Shown: positions 19,287 through 28,763, numbered from the stretch's first letter. The stretch is DNA of 64,000 nt from AP-15 sp963732095 (GCA_963732095.1 CAVSZA010000054.1:308433-372432); one strand, 5' to 3'. Numbers and translations are program-made. The notes: generated by a model from the sequence alone, not told the origin.

Positions 19287-19936
19287 GGGGTCAGCGGGGA
19301 GTGCCAGAGCCGGGAACAGCGCAGTGGTTAGCCTATTACTCTCGTAAAAGAATCATACATCAGTGGACCCAAATCCATTTGATCGGGGCTACCGACTGCT
19401 GCACCGTGCTCGAAATCGGGCCGGCTCTCGGGCTCGTCACCAGCCTGCTCGTCAACAGCGGCTACGATGTAACTACACTCGACAGAGGGCCGCGATCATT
19501 CGCCTATCCGAACGTCCCTCATCTCGAAAAGGACATATGCGAACTGCGGTCCGACGAAATTGCCGGATATGACGCGATCCTCTGCTGCGAAACGCTCGAA
19601 CATATCGAATGGGGACGCGTCGGCTCCGTCCTCGCTACGTTACACGAGAGTGGGGCGAAATACCTGATCGTGTCCGTCCCTTACATGGGATTCCAGGTCT
19701 TTATCGAACTCTACGCAAACAACAGCACGCTCAGGCAGTATTTTTCGATGAAGAAATTCCTCTGGAGAAAGCATTTCCAACCAGAACCGGCCGGGGGACA
19801 CCAGTGGGAAGTGGGATACAAGGGGTACCCTCTGGAGCGCTGGGAGGAGCGGCTCAATGAAAGCGGCTGGTCGATCGTAAGGCGGGACTTCACCGAACAT
19901 TGCCGCTCCGTGTTCCACCTCCTGAAATCAGGTTGA
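19283..19936 (+). CDS. Class I SAM-dependent methyltransferase
   Basis: The 217-residue product has a Rossmann methyltransferase core: motif I VLEIGPALGLVTSLLVNSGY, acidic TLDRG, and YDAILCCETLEHIEWGR as motif IV. The end is rich in aromatic residues. The GTG at 19283 overlaps the TGA of the CMD gene; GTG 19301 is the alternative, but it sits directly against its GGGGA. Base composition and the Lys/Tyr-rich C-terminus differ from neighbours, hinting at separate origin. The substrate is unknown. Confidence 0.7.
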   Translation: MRGQRGVPEPGTAQWLAYYSRKRIIHQWTQIHLIGATDCCTVLEIGPALGLVTSLLVNSGYDVTTLDRGPRSFAYPNVPHLEKDICELRSDEIAGYDAILCCETLEHIEWGRVGSVLATLHESGAKYLIVSVPYMGFQVFIELYANNSTLRQYFSMKKFLWRKHFQPEPAGGHQWEVGYKGYPLERWEERLNESGWSIVRRDFTEHCRSVFHLLKSG

Positions 19937-19938
19937 AC

Positions 19939-20634
19939 TCAGGCGCGCAGTAGCGATATGAATCGCGCCGCGGCTTGGATATCCGCGGCTAGTGCGCCGC
20001 GGCGTGCGGCCTGTTCGGCGTCTTCGCCCCACGCCTCGATCTGAAAGCTTTCATCGAGTTGCGAGGCGGCGAAAGCGCCTTCTGCATCGAGATGCCCCTC
20101 GCTCAGCGCGAAGCCGATCACCAGAGAGCCGCAGGCGGCAGTCGCCACGTGGAGCGCGGTCAGCGCAAAATCGTCGCGCTCGGCAACGACTGCGGCAAAG
20201 GCGCGAAGGCTCGCCGCCGACTGGCTCTTCGGGATCACCCCGCTGGTGACTACGAGCGGCGCATCATAGCGCAACACGGCCCAGTCGATCAGCGGTTGCC
20301 AGACCGCCTGCTGGCGGGCGGCCAGCGCCGGTGGGTGCGTTGCTCGATAGCAGACCAGGTCGGTACCGGCGTAGTTGGCGGTCTGCCTAATGATTGCATC
20401 GCGCTGCGTCACGACCCGATCGAGGGTCGTCGTCGCGAGACGGGTCAGCGGCATCGTCGCCGCCCGAACCTCGCTCTCTTGGGCGTTCCATTCTTCGGCT
20501 ATGGCCGCCGCCAGCGCCCCGCTCGGTACGAGCAGATCGCGCTTGCCTGGGGTCTTGATTGGTTTGCCGTCGAGAGTAACGGCGTAGCCGCCAGCTCTCT
20601 TTGCAGCCTCGGCCCTTCGATAGAACCGCTTCAT
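19939..20634 (-). CDS. ATP12 family chaperone (F1-ATPase assembly)
   Basis: The 231-residue protein starts MKRFYRRAEAAKRAGGYAVT and contains LDGKPIKTPGKRDLLVPS, AEEWNAQ, DRVVTQRDAIIRQ, YAGTDLVCYRA and DWAVLRYDAPLVVTSGV. This pattern is the ATP12 family found in alphaproteobacteria and mitochondria, where it binds the alpha subunit of F1-ATPase before assembly. The ATG at 20634 overlaps the TGA of the upstream pseudouridine synthase gene (ATGA), so the two are likely co-translated. Confidence 0.88.
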   Translation of the reverse strand: MKRFYRRAEAAKRAGGYAVTLDGKPIKTPGKRDLLVPSGALAAAIAEEWNAQESEVRAATMPLTRLATTTLDRVVTQRDAIIRQTANYAGTDLVCYRATHPPALAARQQAVWQPLIDWAVLRYDAPLVVTSGVIPKSQSAASLRAFAAVVAERDDFALTALHVATAACGSLVIGFALSEGHLDAEGAFAASQLDESFQIEAWGEDAEQAARRGALAADIQAAARFISLLRA

Positions 20635-21617
20635 CACGTTACATCCAGTTCGGCGAAAGGATCCTCCACGTCGCCGGCAAAGCCGAAAAATTCCCATGTC
20701 CGCCGCATATGCGGCGGAAGCGGCGCGGTCACCTGCAGATGCCGACCGAGTGGATGCGGCATGGAAAGGCTTCTTGCGTGCAAGTGGAGCCGACGCGCTC
20801 CGGGAAGGCCGGCCAGGTGGGCCGCGCCCTCGCCATATTTGGTGTCGCCGAGGATCGGTGTGCCGATCGCGGCGCAATGAGCGCGCAGCTGATGAGTGCG
20901 TCCGGTGACCGGCATCAGGGCGAGCCAGCTAGCCTGCGTCCCGGCGCTGTCGACCACCTGGTAATAAGTGACGGCGCGGCGGCCTTCCTCGGCGTCGGGC
21001 CGGACCCGTTCGCCGCCGTGCCCAGGCAATTTCGCGAGCGGCAGGTCGATGCGGCCCTGAGCTAATTTCGGTCGCCCGACGACGACGGCCCAATAGGTTT
21101 TGCGCGTCGTCTTCTCGCGAAAGGCCCGGGTCAAAAACGCAGCGGCAGTAGCGGTGCGGGCAATAACGAGAATGCCGCTCGTCTCCTTGTCGAGCCGGTG
21201 CACGAGGCGCGGGCGTTCGGGATTGCCGAACCGCAAGCCGTCGAGGAGCCCGTCGACGTGCCGCTCGGTCGCGGTGCCGCCCTGTACCGCCAACCCAGGC
21301 GGCTTGTCGATGACGATGACCGCGTCGTCGCGGTGCAGGATCGCCGCTTGCAACAGGGCCTCGTCCGCCAGCCGCGGCTTCGGTCGCACAGGGCGGGGCG
21401 GCAGCGCCAACTCATTTGGCGGAATGCGGATCGCCTGACCCGGACCTATCCGATCACTGGACCGCGCCCGCTTGCCGTCGACGCGGATCCGCCCGGTGCG
21501 GAGCAGCTTTTCGAGCTGGCCGTGCCCCAGACCCGGATAATGCCGTTTGAACCAGCGGTCGAGGCGGAGCGAGCCGTCGCTGTTGTCGACGGTTATGGTT
21601 TCGTCGGCCTCGGTCAT
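20634..21617 (-). CDS. RluA-family 23S rRNA pseudouridine synthase
   Basis: The 327-residue protein has an S4-like N-terminal domain (LRLDRWFKRHYPGLGHGQLE, LRTGRIRVDGKRA) and the RluA catalytic motif RLVHRLDKETSGILVIARTA with its catalytic Asp. It ends with GRTHQLRAHCAAIGTPILGD. It is most like RluC, which modifies 23S rRNA helices. The ATG at 21617 overlaps the stop of rarA (ATGA). It is the middle gene of a three-gene overlapping unit. Confidence 0.88.
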   Translation of the reverse strand: MTEADETITVDNSDGSLRLDRWFKRHYPGLGHGQLEKLLRTGRIRVDGKRARSSDRIGPGQAIRIPPNELALPPRPVRPKPRLADEALLQAAILHRDDAVIVIDKPPGLAVQGGTATERHVDGLLDGLRFGNPERPRLVHRLDKETSGILVIARTATAAAFLTRAFREKTTRKTYWAVVVGRPKLAQGRIDLPLAKLPGHGGERVRPDAEEGRRAVTYYQVVDSAGTQASWLALMPVTGRTHQLRAHCAAIGTPILGDTKYGEGAAHLAGLPGARRLHLHARSLSMPHPLGRHLQVTAPLPPHMRRTWEFFGFAGDVEDPFAELDVT

Positions 21618-22912
21618 TGCGCTGTCGTCACCGCGCGTTGGCGCAGCTTGTCCCAATAGTCGAGCCGTTTCTTGATCTCCCGCTCGAAGCCGCGCTCGCC
21701 CGGCCGATAGAAATTGCGCCGCGCTACCCCTTCGGGGAAATAATTCTGGCCGGAGAAGCCTTCCTCGGTTGCGTGGTCGTACACATAGCCCTTGCCATAC
21801 CCGAGATCGCGCATCAGCCGGGTCGGCGCGTTGAGGATGTGCATCGGCGGCATCAACGAGCCGGTCTCGCGCGCCATCGCGCGCGCCTCTCCAGAAGCCT
21901 GGTACGCGGCGTTCGATTTCGGTGCGGTCGCGAGATAGATCACGCATTGTGCGATCGCGAGCTCGCCTTCGGGTGAACCGAGGCGGTCATAGGTGTCCCA
22001 GGCGGCGAGCGCCTGCACGACCGCTTGCGGGTCGGCAAGGCCGATATCCTCGACAGCCGCCCGGGTGAGCCGCCGCAGGATGTAGACCGGGTCCTCGCCG
22101 CCGGCCAGCATCCGCGCGAGCCAATAGAGCGCCGCGTCGGTGTCGGAGCCGCGCAGCGATTTGTGCAGCGCGCTGATCAGGTTGTAGTGACCCTCCTGGG
22201 CCTTGTCGTAGAGCGGCGCCCGACGCTGCACGAGCCGGGCAAGCTCCTCGGGTCCGAGCGAGTGCTCTGACTGGAGCTGCGCAATCTCCTCAGTCAAGTT
22301 GAGCAGGAACCGCCCGTCGCCATCAGCCATCGCCCGCAGGGCCGTACGGGCTTCGTCGGTCAGCGGCAGTCGCCGACCCAGATGGGCTTCGGCGCGCCGC
22401 AACAGGGTTTCGAGGTCGTTGTCGTCGAGACGCCGCAGCACGAAGACTTGCGCGCGCGACAGCAATGCGCCGATCAGTTCGAAGGACGGGTTTTCGGTCG
22501 TGGCGCCGACGAGGATCACCGTGCCGTCTTCGACGACCGGCAGGAAGGCATCCTGCTGTGCGCGATTGAAGCGGTGGATTTCGTCGACGAAGAGAAGCGT
22601 GCCTTGGCCCATCGCGCGGCGCTTCTTCGCCGCATCGAACACCTTGCGCAGATCCGCCACGCCGGAAAAGACCGCCGACAACGGCTCGAATACCAGATCG
22701 GTGCCTTGGGCGAGCAGTCGGGCGATCGTCGTCTTGCCGCAGCCCGGCGGCCCCCAAAGAATCATCGACGACAATTTGCGGTTTGCCACCATTCGGCCAA
22801 TCGGAGCATCGGCGGCGAGCAGATGGTCCTGACCGACGACCTCCGCCAAGCTGCGCGGGCGCAGCAGATCGGCCAGAGGATGCGGCGCCTGGTGCTCGAA
22901 TAGCGTGTTCAC
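21614..22912 (-). CDS. rarA: Replication-associated recombination protein A (AAA+ ATPase)
   Basis: The 432-residue AAA+ protein begins at GTG 22912 (VNTLFEHQAPHPLADLLRPR), preceded by AGGGG. It has Walker A WGPPGCGKTTIARLLA, Walker B LLFVDEIHRFNRAQQDAFLP, sensor VGATTENPSFELIGALLSR, and the family C-terminal part with YDLGYGKGYVYDHATEEGF-like sequence and FYRPGERGFEREIKKRLDYW. RarA/MgsA acts at stalled replication forks. It leads the overlapping group rarA-rluA-ATP12. Confidence 0.92.
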   Translation of the reverse strand: MNTLFEHQAPHPLADLLRPRSLAEVVGQDHLLAADAPIGRMVANRKLSSMILWGPPGCGKTTIARLLAQGTDLVFEPLSAVFSGVADLRKVFDAAKKRRAMGQGTLLFVDEIHRFNRAQQDAFLPVVEDGTVILVGATTENPSFELIGALLSRAQVFVLRRLDDNDLETLLRRAEAHLGRRLPLTDEARTALRAMADGDGRFLLNLTEEIAQLQSEHSLGPEELARLVQRRAPLYDKAQEGHYNLISALHKSLRGSDTDAALYWLARMLAGGEDPVYILRRLTRAAVEDIGLADPQAVVQALAAWDTYDRLGSPEGELAIAQCVIYLATAPKSNAAYQASGEARAMARETGSLMPPMHILNAPTRLMRDLGYGKGYVYDHATEEGFSGQNYFPEGVARRNFYRPGERGFEREIKKRLDYWDKLRQRAVTTAQ

Positions 22913-22919
22913 CGAGCCC

Positions 22920-24056
22920 CTATCGCACCTGATCGGCCAGGCGCGACAGGTGGTGGGCAGTGTCGCCGAAGGTGTGCTCGATGACCATGCAGCGGCGGAA
23001 ATAATGCCCGACCGCATATTCCTCGGTCATGCCGATCCCGCCATGCAATTGGATCGCGTTCTGCGACACGAATTTGCTCGCCTGCCCGACGCCGACCTTT
23101 GCCATCGCGATATTGTGGGCGCGCTCGGCAGCATCGGGCTCCTCGACCATCATCGCCGCCAGCATCGCCATGCTGCGCCCGCGCTCCAGCTCCATCAGCA
23201 TCTCCGTCGCGCGATGCTGCAGGACCTGGTTCTGCCCGATCGGGCGGCCGAATTGCGTGCGGGTCTTTAAGTACTCCAGCGTCATCGCCTGCATCGCTTC
23301 CATCGCGCCGACCGCTTCGGCTGCCGTCGCGGCAATGCCCGCCTCGACAACCCGCTCGATGACCGGGAACCCGGCGCCGAGTTCGCCCAATACGTCCTCT
23401 TCACCGACCTCGACACCGCTCAGTGAAATCTCCGCCGCCCGCGTGCCGTCGCGCATCGGGTAGCTGCGCCGCGCGACGCCGTTGGCTCCCGTATCTACGA
23501 TAAACAACGTGATCCCGTCGCGATCGTCCCGCTCGCCGGCCGTGCGCGCGCTGACCACCAGCCGCTGCGCGCTGTCGCCGTGCAGGACCACGCTTTTGGC
23601 ACCGTCGAGCACCCAGCCGTCGCCCTTGGGCTTGGCCGTCGTCAGCACATCGCTCAGATCGTAGCGCGCCTGTCGCTCGCCATGGGCAAAGGCGAGGATC
23701 ATGTTGCCTTCGGCAATCTGCGGCAGGATCACCGATTTCTGTTCCTCGTTGCCGGTGAGCCGCAGCGCAGTTCCGCCGAGCACGACCGTCGCCAAATAAG
23801 GCTCCAGCGCGAGCACCCGCCCGAACGCCTCCATAACCAGCATCACCTCGATCGGGCCGCCGCCGAACCCGCAATAATCCTCAGGAAACGGCAGACCCAA
23901 CAGGCCCAGTTCGGCATATTGTGCCCAAAGACCGCGGCTCCAACCCTCGGGCTCAGCGAGATAAGAGCGGCGCTTATCGAAGCCGTAATGGTCGGCGAGC
24001 AGCCGTTCGACGGAGTCGCGCAACAGCCGCTGCTCTTCGGTCAGATCGAAATCCAT
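22920..24056 (-). CDS. Acyl-CoA dehydrogenase, PimD-like (small subunit type)
   Basis: A 378-residue acyl-CoA dehydrogenase with DFDLTEEQRLLRDSVERLLA at the start, GLLGLPFPEDYCGFGGGPIE, a flavin-binding middle domain, and the C-terminal helical domain with KTRTQFGRPIGQNQVLQHR and QLHGGIGMTEEYAVGHYFRR. It closely resembles PimD, the small subunit of pimeloyl-CoA dehydrogenase. A PimC-like gene lies directly upstream on the same strand (24177-25382), supporting a heteromeric enzyme for dicarboxyl- or alicyclic acyl-CoAs. Confidence 0.85.
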   Translation of the reverse strand: MDFDLTEEQRLLRDSVERLLADHYGFDKRRSYLAEPEGWSRGLWAQYAELGLLGLPFPEDYCGFGGGPIEVMLVMEAFGRVLALEPYLATVVLGGTALRLTGNEEQKSVILPQIAEGNMILAFAHGERQARYDLSDVLTTAKPKGDGWVLDGAKSVVLHGDSAQRLVVSARTAGERDDRDGITLFIVDTGANGVARRSYPMRDGTRAAEISLSGVEVGEEDVLGELGAGFPVIERVVEAGIAATAAEAVGAMEAMQAMTLEYLKTRTQFGRPIGQNQVLQHRATEMLMELERGRSMAMLAAMMVEEPDAAERAHNIAMAKVGVGQASKFVSQNAIQLHGGIGMTEEYAVGHYFRRCMVIEHTFGDTAHHLSRLADQVR

Positions 24057-24080
24057 TGCCTCCGCCTGTCCAACTCGTCA

Positions 24081-24168
24081 TCACCGGGCTTCGCCCGGTG
24101 ATCCACGCCTCCTCCGGCGCACAGGGAGCAGTGTCGGGCACGCAGATGGCCGGATCAAGTCCGGCCAT
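24081..24168. repeat. Pair of short palindromes between the two acyl-CoA dehydrogenase genes
   Basis: Two hairpins: TCACCGGGCTTCGCCCGGTGA at 24081-24101 (perfect stem) and ATGGCCGGATCAAGTCCGGCCAT at 24146-24168. Both motifs are known as common interspersed palindromes of alphaproteobacteria. They lie in the presumed pimC-pimD transcript. Confidence 0.8.
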
Positions 24169-24176
24169 GACGGTGA

Positions 24177-25382
24177 CTATAAGCCCAGCACGGCTTTGGT
24201 CAGGATGTTCTTTTGGATCTCGTTGGTGCCGCCATAGATCGAGGCGGCGCGCAGGAACAGGTAGCTGCGGGTCGCTTCGGTCGCCCATTCCGGCCCGAGT
24301 TCCGGCTCGTTGCTGAGCGCCGCCAACTCCTGTGCCCAATCCGGCATTGCCAACGGGCCGCCGACATCCATCGCCAGCTCGGTGGTCGCCTGCAGCAGTT
24401 CGGTGCCCTTGACCTTGAGCACCGAGGACAGCGGATCGGGTTTTCCTTCGTGGCTCTTGTCATGCGCCGAGACGACGCGCATCTGCGTGATCTCCAGCGC
24501 CTTCATGTCGACCTCGAGCTGCGCGACGCGGTGGCGGAAGGCGGGGTCCTCGATCAGCGGTCTGCCGTTGGCGCGCATTTCGCGAGCGGTCTCGCGGGCG
24601 AATTTGACCCGCTCCTTCGACTTGCCGAGCCGCGCGATGCCGGTGCGCTCGTGCCCCAAGAGGAATTTCGCGACATCCCAACCGCGGTTCTCCTCGCCGA
24701 CCAGCAACGACGCCGGCACGCGCACATCGTCGAAGAACACCTCGTTCAGGTGATGTCTGCCGTCGATCGAGATGATCGGCCGCACCGTGATGCCCGGTGT
24801 CTTCATGTCGATCAGCAGAAACGAGATCCCCTCCTGCCGCTTCTTGGCCTGCGGATCGGTGCGCACCAGACAGAAGCACCAATCGGCGTGATGCGCGGTC
24901 GAGGTCCAGATCTTCTGGCCGTTGACGACATAGTCGTCGCCGTCACGCTTGGCAGAGGTCTTCAGCGAGGCGAGGTCCGACCCCGCGCCCGGCTCGGAAA
25001 ACCCCTGACACCACCAATCGTCGATATTGGCGGCGCGCGGCAGAAACCGCTGCTTCTGCTCCTCGGTGCCGAACTGGATCAGCACTGGGCCGATCATCGT
25101 GATATTGAACGACGACACTTCGGGCGCAGGCGCCAGCTGGTTCTCCTCAAGGAAAATCATGCGCTGCACGGGTGTCCAGCCGGGGCCGCCATATTCCTTC
25201 GGCCAATTGTAGGCGGCCCAATTGCGCCTGTTCAAAATGCGCTGCCAAGTGACGGTGTCGTCCTTGGTCGGCAGGTGGCCGAGCCGCATTCGCTCGCGGA
25301 TGTCACCCGGCAGGTTATCGCGGAAATAGGCGCGCAGCTCGTCGCGAAACGCCAATTCATCGGCCGTGAAGCGCAAATCCAT
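24177..25382 (-). CDS. Acyl-CoA dehydrogenase, PimC-like (large subunit type)
   Basis: The 401-residue protein starts MDLRFTADELAFRDELRAYF and has WPKEYGGPGWTPVQRMIF, the substrate/flavin motif QGFSEPGAGSDLASLKTSA, DYVVNGQKIWTSTAHHADW and a C-terminus with AASIYGGTNEIQKNILTKAV. AAAGGAG precedes the ATG at 25382; the open frame upstream is not needed for the fold. It resembles PimC and partners the PimD-like gene downstream. Confidence 0.88.
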   Translation of the reverse strand: MDLRFTADELAFRDELRAYFRDNLPGDIRERMRLGHLPTKDDTVTWQRILNRRNWAAYNWPKEYGGPGWTPVQRMIFLEENQLAPAPEVSSFNITMIGPVLIQFGTEEQKQRFLPRAANIDDWWCQGFSEPGAGSDLASLKTSAKRDGDDYVVNGQKIWTSTAHHADWCFCLVRTDPQAKKRQEGISFLLIDMKTPGITVRPIISIDGRHHLNEVFFDDVRVPASLLVGEENRGWDVAKFLLGHERTGIARLGKSKERVKFARETAREMRANGRPLIEDPAFRHRVAQLEVDMKALEITQMRVVSAHDKSHEGKPDPLSSVLKVKGTELLQATTELAMDVGGPLAMPDWAQELAALSNEPELGPEWATEATRSYLFLRAASIYGGTNEIQKNILTKAVLGL

Positions 25383-25414
25383 CGCTGCAGCTCCTTTGTT
25401 ATCGAACAAGCCGG

Positions 25415-25520
25415 CGCTGCGAGGGATCGTCAGCGACAGCTCAGGCAGGCAGATGATCAGCAACAGGCCGATCACCAAGGCCAGGCCGCAGGGCCGGTGA
25501 TAGTCCAGAGCCGCCGCCCT
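25415..25520 (-). pseudogene. Possible C-terminal remnant of a TRAP-type large permease
   Basis: In frame upstream of pimC, the minus strand reads CGLALVIGLLLIICLPELSL followed by TIPRSAG. This resembles the last helix and tail of DctM-type TRAP permeases (hydrophobic helix, P-x-LSL-x-P). No upstream part of such a gene exists; the adjacent DNA belongs to an oxidoreductase pseudogene. Weak evidence, based on one helix. Confidence 0.35.
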
Positions 25521-25548
25521 CACGCGCCGATGGCCTGCTGCACATATC

Positions 25549-26696
25549 TTACAGCTTCAGCTCGAGCAGATCGATCCAGCGCCGCTCGCGATTGCTCTGA
25601 TAGCAGGCTTCGGCGAGCTGCACGCTTTTCGCGCCTTCGAGGAATGGGGACGGGAATGGCGTGTCTTCGGCGACGTGCCGGAGGAACAGCTCCGAACCGG
25701 CGCGATAACCGTTGCGCACCGGCTCGACATCCGGCATTTCCTGCCATTGCTCGTCGAAGGTCATTGGCTGGGGGCGCTCCGGGTCAAAGAACGGTTTCGG
25801 CGTTGCGATCAGCGGCTGCACGAAGCAGCGGTGCAGCCCGCCTACCGCCGACCCACGGGTCCCGTCGACCTGTATCTGCAAGAGATCGTCGCGCTCAACC
25901 CGGCTCGCCCAAGACGAGCCGACTTGCGCCGGCACGCCGCCAGCCAGCTCGAATATCGCGAAGGCCGTATCCTCGACATCGACCCGGTAAGGATTGCCGG
26001 TCTCGTCGCAGCGCTCGGGCAGCGCCGTGATGTGGCGGCACGACACGGCTTTGATCTCGCCGAGCAGGCGATCGAATATGTAGCGCCAATGCGCGAACAT
26101 ATCGAGGATCAGCCCGCCGCCGGTGGCCTTGCGATAATTCCAGCTCGGCCGTTGCGCGGGGTACGGCGTGCCGTCAAACACCCACCAGCCGAAATCGAGC
26201 CGGACCGACAGGACCCGCCGAAGAAATCGGCTTCGTATAGCTTGCGCAATTTCGTGAGCCCGGGCAGGAACAACTTGTCCTGCACGACACCGTTTTTGAG
26301 GCCGGCGCGCTCGGCGCGGCGCGCCAGATCGACGGCATCCGCCAGTGTTTCGGCGACTGGCTTTTCGACATAGACGTGCTTGCCGGCGCCGAGCGCCGCT
26401 CCGATACGCGCCCGCCGGCCGCCGGTCGCGCTCGCGTCGAAATAGATCCCGATGTCGGGATCAGCGAGACAGGCGTCGCGATCGGTGCTCCACCTGAGGC
26501 CGCCATTGGCTTCCGCCAGAGCCGCGAGCTTTGCCGGGTTGCGACCGAGCAAAACCGGCTCGGGCACGAGCCGGTCGCCATTTGCGGCAGGCAACCCACC
26601 CTCGCTCCGGATCGCCATCAGCGAGCGCAGATGCTGCGTCGCGCCGAGCCGGCCTGTCGCGCCCTCGATAGCGATGCCGATCGTGCGATTGCCCAT
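25549..26696 (-). pseudogene. Gfo/Idh/MocA family oxidoreductase, frameshifted
   Basis: The start MGNRTIGIAIEGATGRLGAT at 26696, behind GGAG, shows the NAD(P) Rossmann motif. GAGKHVYVEKPVAETLADAV carries the family's conserved EKP. The frame breaks near 26218, where the expected VLSVRLDFGWWVFDGTPYPA is split over two frames. The C-terminal substrate domain is then intact down to 25549 (RKATGGGLILDMFAHW, then EGAKSVQLAEACYQS). The family oxidises sugars and inositols. A single lesion, so a base error is possible. Confidence 0.8.
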
Positions 26697-26733
26697 ACCT
26701 CCACTCCGATCCAGCATCACCCTCGCGCGCCTG

Positions 26734-26856
26734 GTCATTCCGGGGCGCGGGCTATGCCTGCGAGCCCGGAACCCATGAACACTGGCCTGCGAGATTGGGT
26801 TCAGGAGCCGGTGTTCATGGCTTCCGGGTCCGGCCCACGGGCCGTCCCGGAACGAC
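26734..26856. repeat. Long interspersed palindrome (GTCATTCCGGGGC type)
   Basis: Outer arms GTCATTCCGGGGC (from 26734) and GCCGTCCCGGAACGAC (ending 26856) pair imperfectly. Inner arms include ATGAACACTGGCC and GGTGTTCATGGC. This mosaic palindrome type is common in Hyphomicrobiales intergenic DNA. It fills the gap between leuA and the oxidoreductase pseudogene. Confidence 0.7.
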
Positions 26857-26913
26857 GATTTTGCCCCTGAACCGACAGCGTTTCGCCTCTGTTTTTATGG
26901 CAGGTGCGCCGCC

Positions 26914-28596
26914 CTATTGCCCGCCAGTACGTTGTGAGATGCGGGTCGCCGCGCTCGCTACGGCCTTCAGAGAAGCAGTCACGATGTTGCCGTCGATGCC
27001 GACGCCGTAGAGTGTTGCGTCACCGGCATCGCGGATCTGAACGTAGGCCGTGGCCTGCGCATCGGCCCCCGCGCCGATCGCGTGCTCGCGGTAGTCGACG
27101 ACCGTCAGCTCGATGTCGCACTCGCCCTGCAGGGCGTCGACAAACGCAGCGATCGGGCCGTTGCCGACGCCCTCGACCCGCCGTTCCTCGCCGTCGATTA
27201 CGATCGTCGCAGCGATGCGCCGGCGCTCCGGAGCGCGCGGCTCGGGAAAAATGCTGTAATCGGCGAGCTGGATCCCATCACTCCTCAGGTATGTCTCCTC
27301 GAACAGCGACCAGATACCCGCGCTCGTCACCTCCTTGCCGGTTCGATCGGTCACTTCCTGCACCCGCTTGCTGAACTCGATCTGCAGACCGCGCGGCAGA
27401 TCGAGCCCGTAATCGGCCTTCAGCACATACGCGACGCCGCCCTTGCCGGACTGGCTGTTGACCCGGATCACCGCCTCGTAGGTGCGGCCCAGATCCTTCG
27501 GGTCGATCGGCAGATACGGCACTTCCCACAACGGGTCGTTGCGCTTGGTGAGCGCCTCGAAGCCTTTTTTGATCGCATCCTGGTGCGAGCCCGAGAAAGC
27601 AGTGTAGACGAGCTCCCCGGCATAGGGATGCCGTGGATGCACCGGAAGCTGATTGCAATGCTCGACGGTGCGGACGATCTCGTCGATGTCGGCGATCACC
27701 AGCCCCGGATCGATCCCTTGGCTGAACAGATTGAGCGCCAAGGTGACGATATCGACATTGCCGGTGCGCTCGCCATTGCCGAAAAGAGTGCCTTCGACCC
27801 GCTCAGCCCCGGCCATTACCGCAAGCTCGGTGGCTGCCACGGCGGTACCGCGGTCATTATGAGGATGCACGCTGAGGGTGATCGCCTCGCGGTCACGGAT
27901 GTTGCGGCCGAACCACTCGATCTGATCGGCGTAGATATTCGGGCTCGCCATTTCGACGGTGGCCGGGAGATTGAGGATCGTTTTCTTGTCCGGTGTCGGC
28001 CGCCACACGTCCATGACCGCCTCGCAGATCTCGACCGCAAAGTCGAGTTCGGTCCCGGTAAAGCTCTCCGGCGAATACTGGTAGATGATCTCGCTTTCCG
28101 GCATCGCCCCGGCGAGTTCGCGAATGAGCTTGGCTCCCGTCACCGCGATGTCGACGATGCCCGGCTTGTCCAGGCCGAACACGACGCGGCGCTGCAGGGT
28201 GGAAGTCGAGTTATAGAGATGCATGATGGCGCGGCGGGCACCCCGGATCGACTCGAAGCTGCGCTTGATCAACTCGGGCCGGGCTTGGGTCAGCACCTGG
28301 ATCGTGACGTTATCGGGAACCAGCCGCTGCTCGATCAGCTCTCGGATAAATCCAAAGTCGGTCTCCGATGCCGCGGGAAAGCCGACTTCGATCTCCTTGA
28401 AGCCGAGCCTCACCAACAGCTCGAACATCCGCCGTTTGCGGTCCGGCCCCATCGGCTCGACCAGCGCCTGGTTCCCGTCGCGCAGGTCGACGCTGCACCA
28501 CAGCGGCGCCCGGTCTATGACCTGAGTCGGCCAGCGCCGATCGGGCAGATCGACGGTCGGAAAGGGACGGTATTTGTGGATAGGCATACTGGTCAT
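26914..28596 (-). CDS. leuA: 2-isopropylmalate synthase
   Basis: A 560-residue enzyme of the longer LeuA type. The N-terminal TIM barrel has APLWCSVDLRDGNQALVEPM (metal-binding Asp), GFKEIEVGFPAASETDFGFI and the metal motif SVHPHNDRGTAVAATEL. The C-terminal about 130 residues form the regulatory LeuA allosteric domain (YRVDVEVDGEERRVEG-like, DYREHAIGAGADAQATAYVQ). It condenses acetyl-CoA with 2-oxoisovalerate as the first step to leucine and is normally inhibited by leucine. AGGAG lies before the ATG at 28596. It is monocistronic, with a leader region upstream. Confidence 0.93.
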   Translation of the reverse strand: MTSMPIHKYRPFPTVDLPDRRWPTQVIDRAPLWCSVDLRDGNQALVEPMGPDRKRRMFELLVRLGFKEIEVGFPAASETDFGFIRELIEQRLVPDNVTIQVLTQARPELIKRSFESIRGARRAIMHLYNSTSTLQRRVVFGLDKPGIVDIAVTGAKLIRELAGAMPESEIIYQYSPESFTGTELDFAVEICEAVMDVWRPTPDKKTILNLPATVEMASPNIYADQIEWFGRNIRDREAITLSVHPHNDRGTAVAATELAVMAGAERVEGTLFGNGERTGNVDIVTLALNLFSQGIDPGLVIADIDEIVRTVEHCNQLPVHPRHPYAGELVYTAFSGSHQDAIKKGFEALTKRNDPLWEVPYLPIDPKDLGRTYEAVIRVNSQSGKGGVAYVLKADYGLDLPRGLQIEFSKRVQEVTDRTGKEVTSAGIWSLFEETYLRSDGIQLADYSIFPEPRAPERRRIAATIVIDGEERRVEGVGNGPIAAFVDALQGECDIELTVVDYREHAIGAGADAQATAYVQIRDAGDATLYGVGIDGNIVTASLKAVASAATRISQRTGGQ

Positions 28597-28763
28597 CGAA
28601 AACTCCTGGTCGCAGGCTCGCCATCAAATGTGGCGGTTCCGTTGTTGAAATCGGGAATGATCGCCGCCGGCTGGCGTCAAAGCCACCGACCCGTGCTAAG
28701 TCGGCGACCGAAACGCGGCTCTGCATCCGCCGGCAAAAAGGGCCGGAAGCGGGAGAATGTCGT

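Noticed and set aside
24081..24168. Hairpins considered as intrinsic terminators after pimC
   Set aside because: No U-tract follows either stem, and the sequences match common interspersed palindromes.
24213..26030. 605-codon plus-strand frame across pimC and the oxidoreductase
   Set aside because: Low-complexity Arg-rich antisense reading; both opposite-strand genes have unmistakable motifs.
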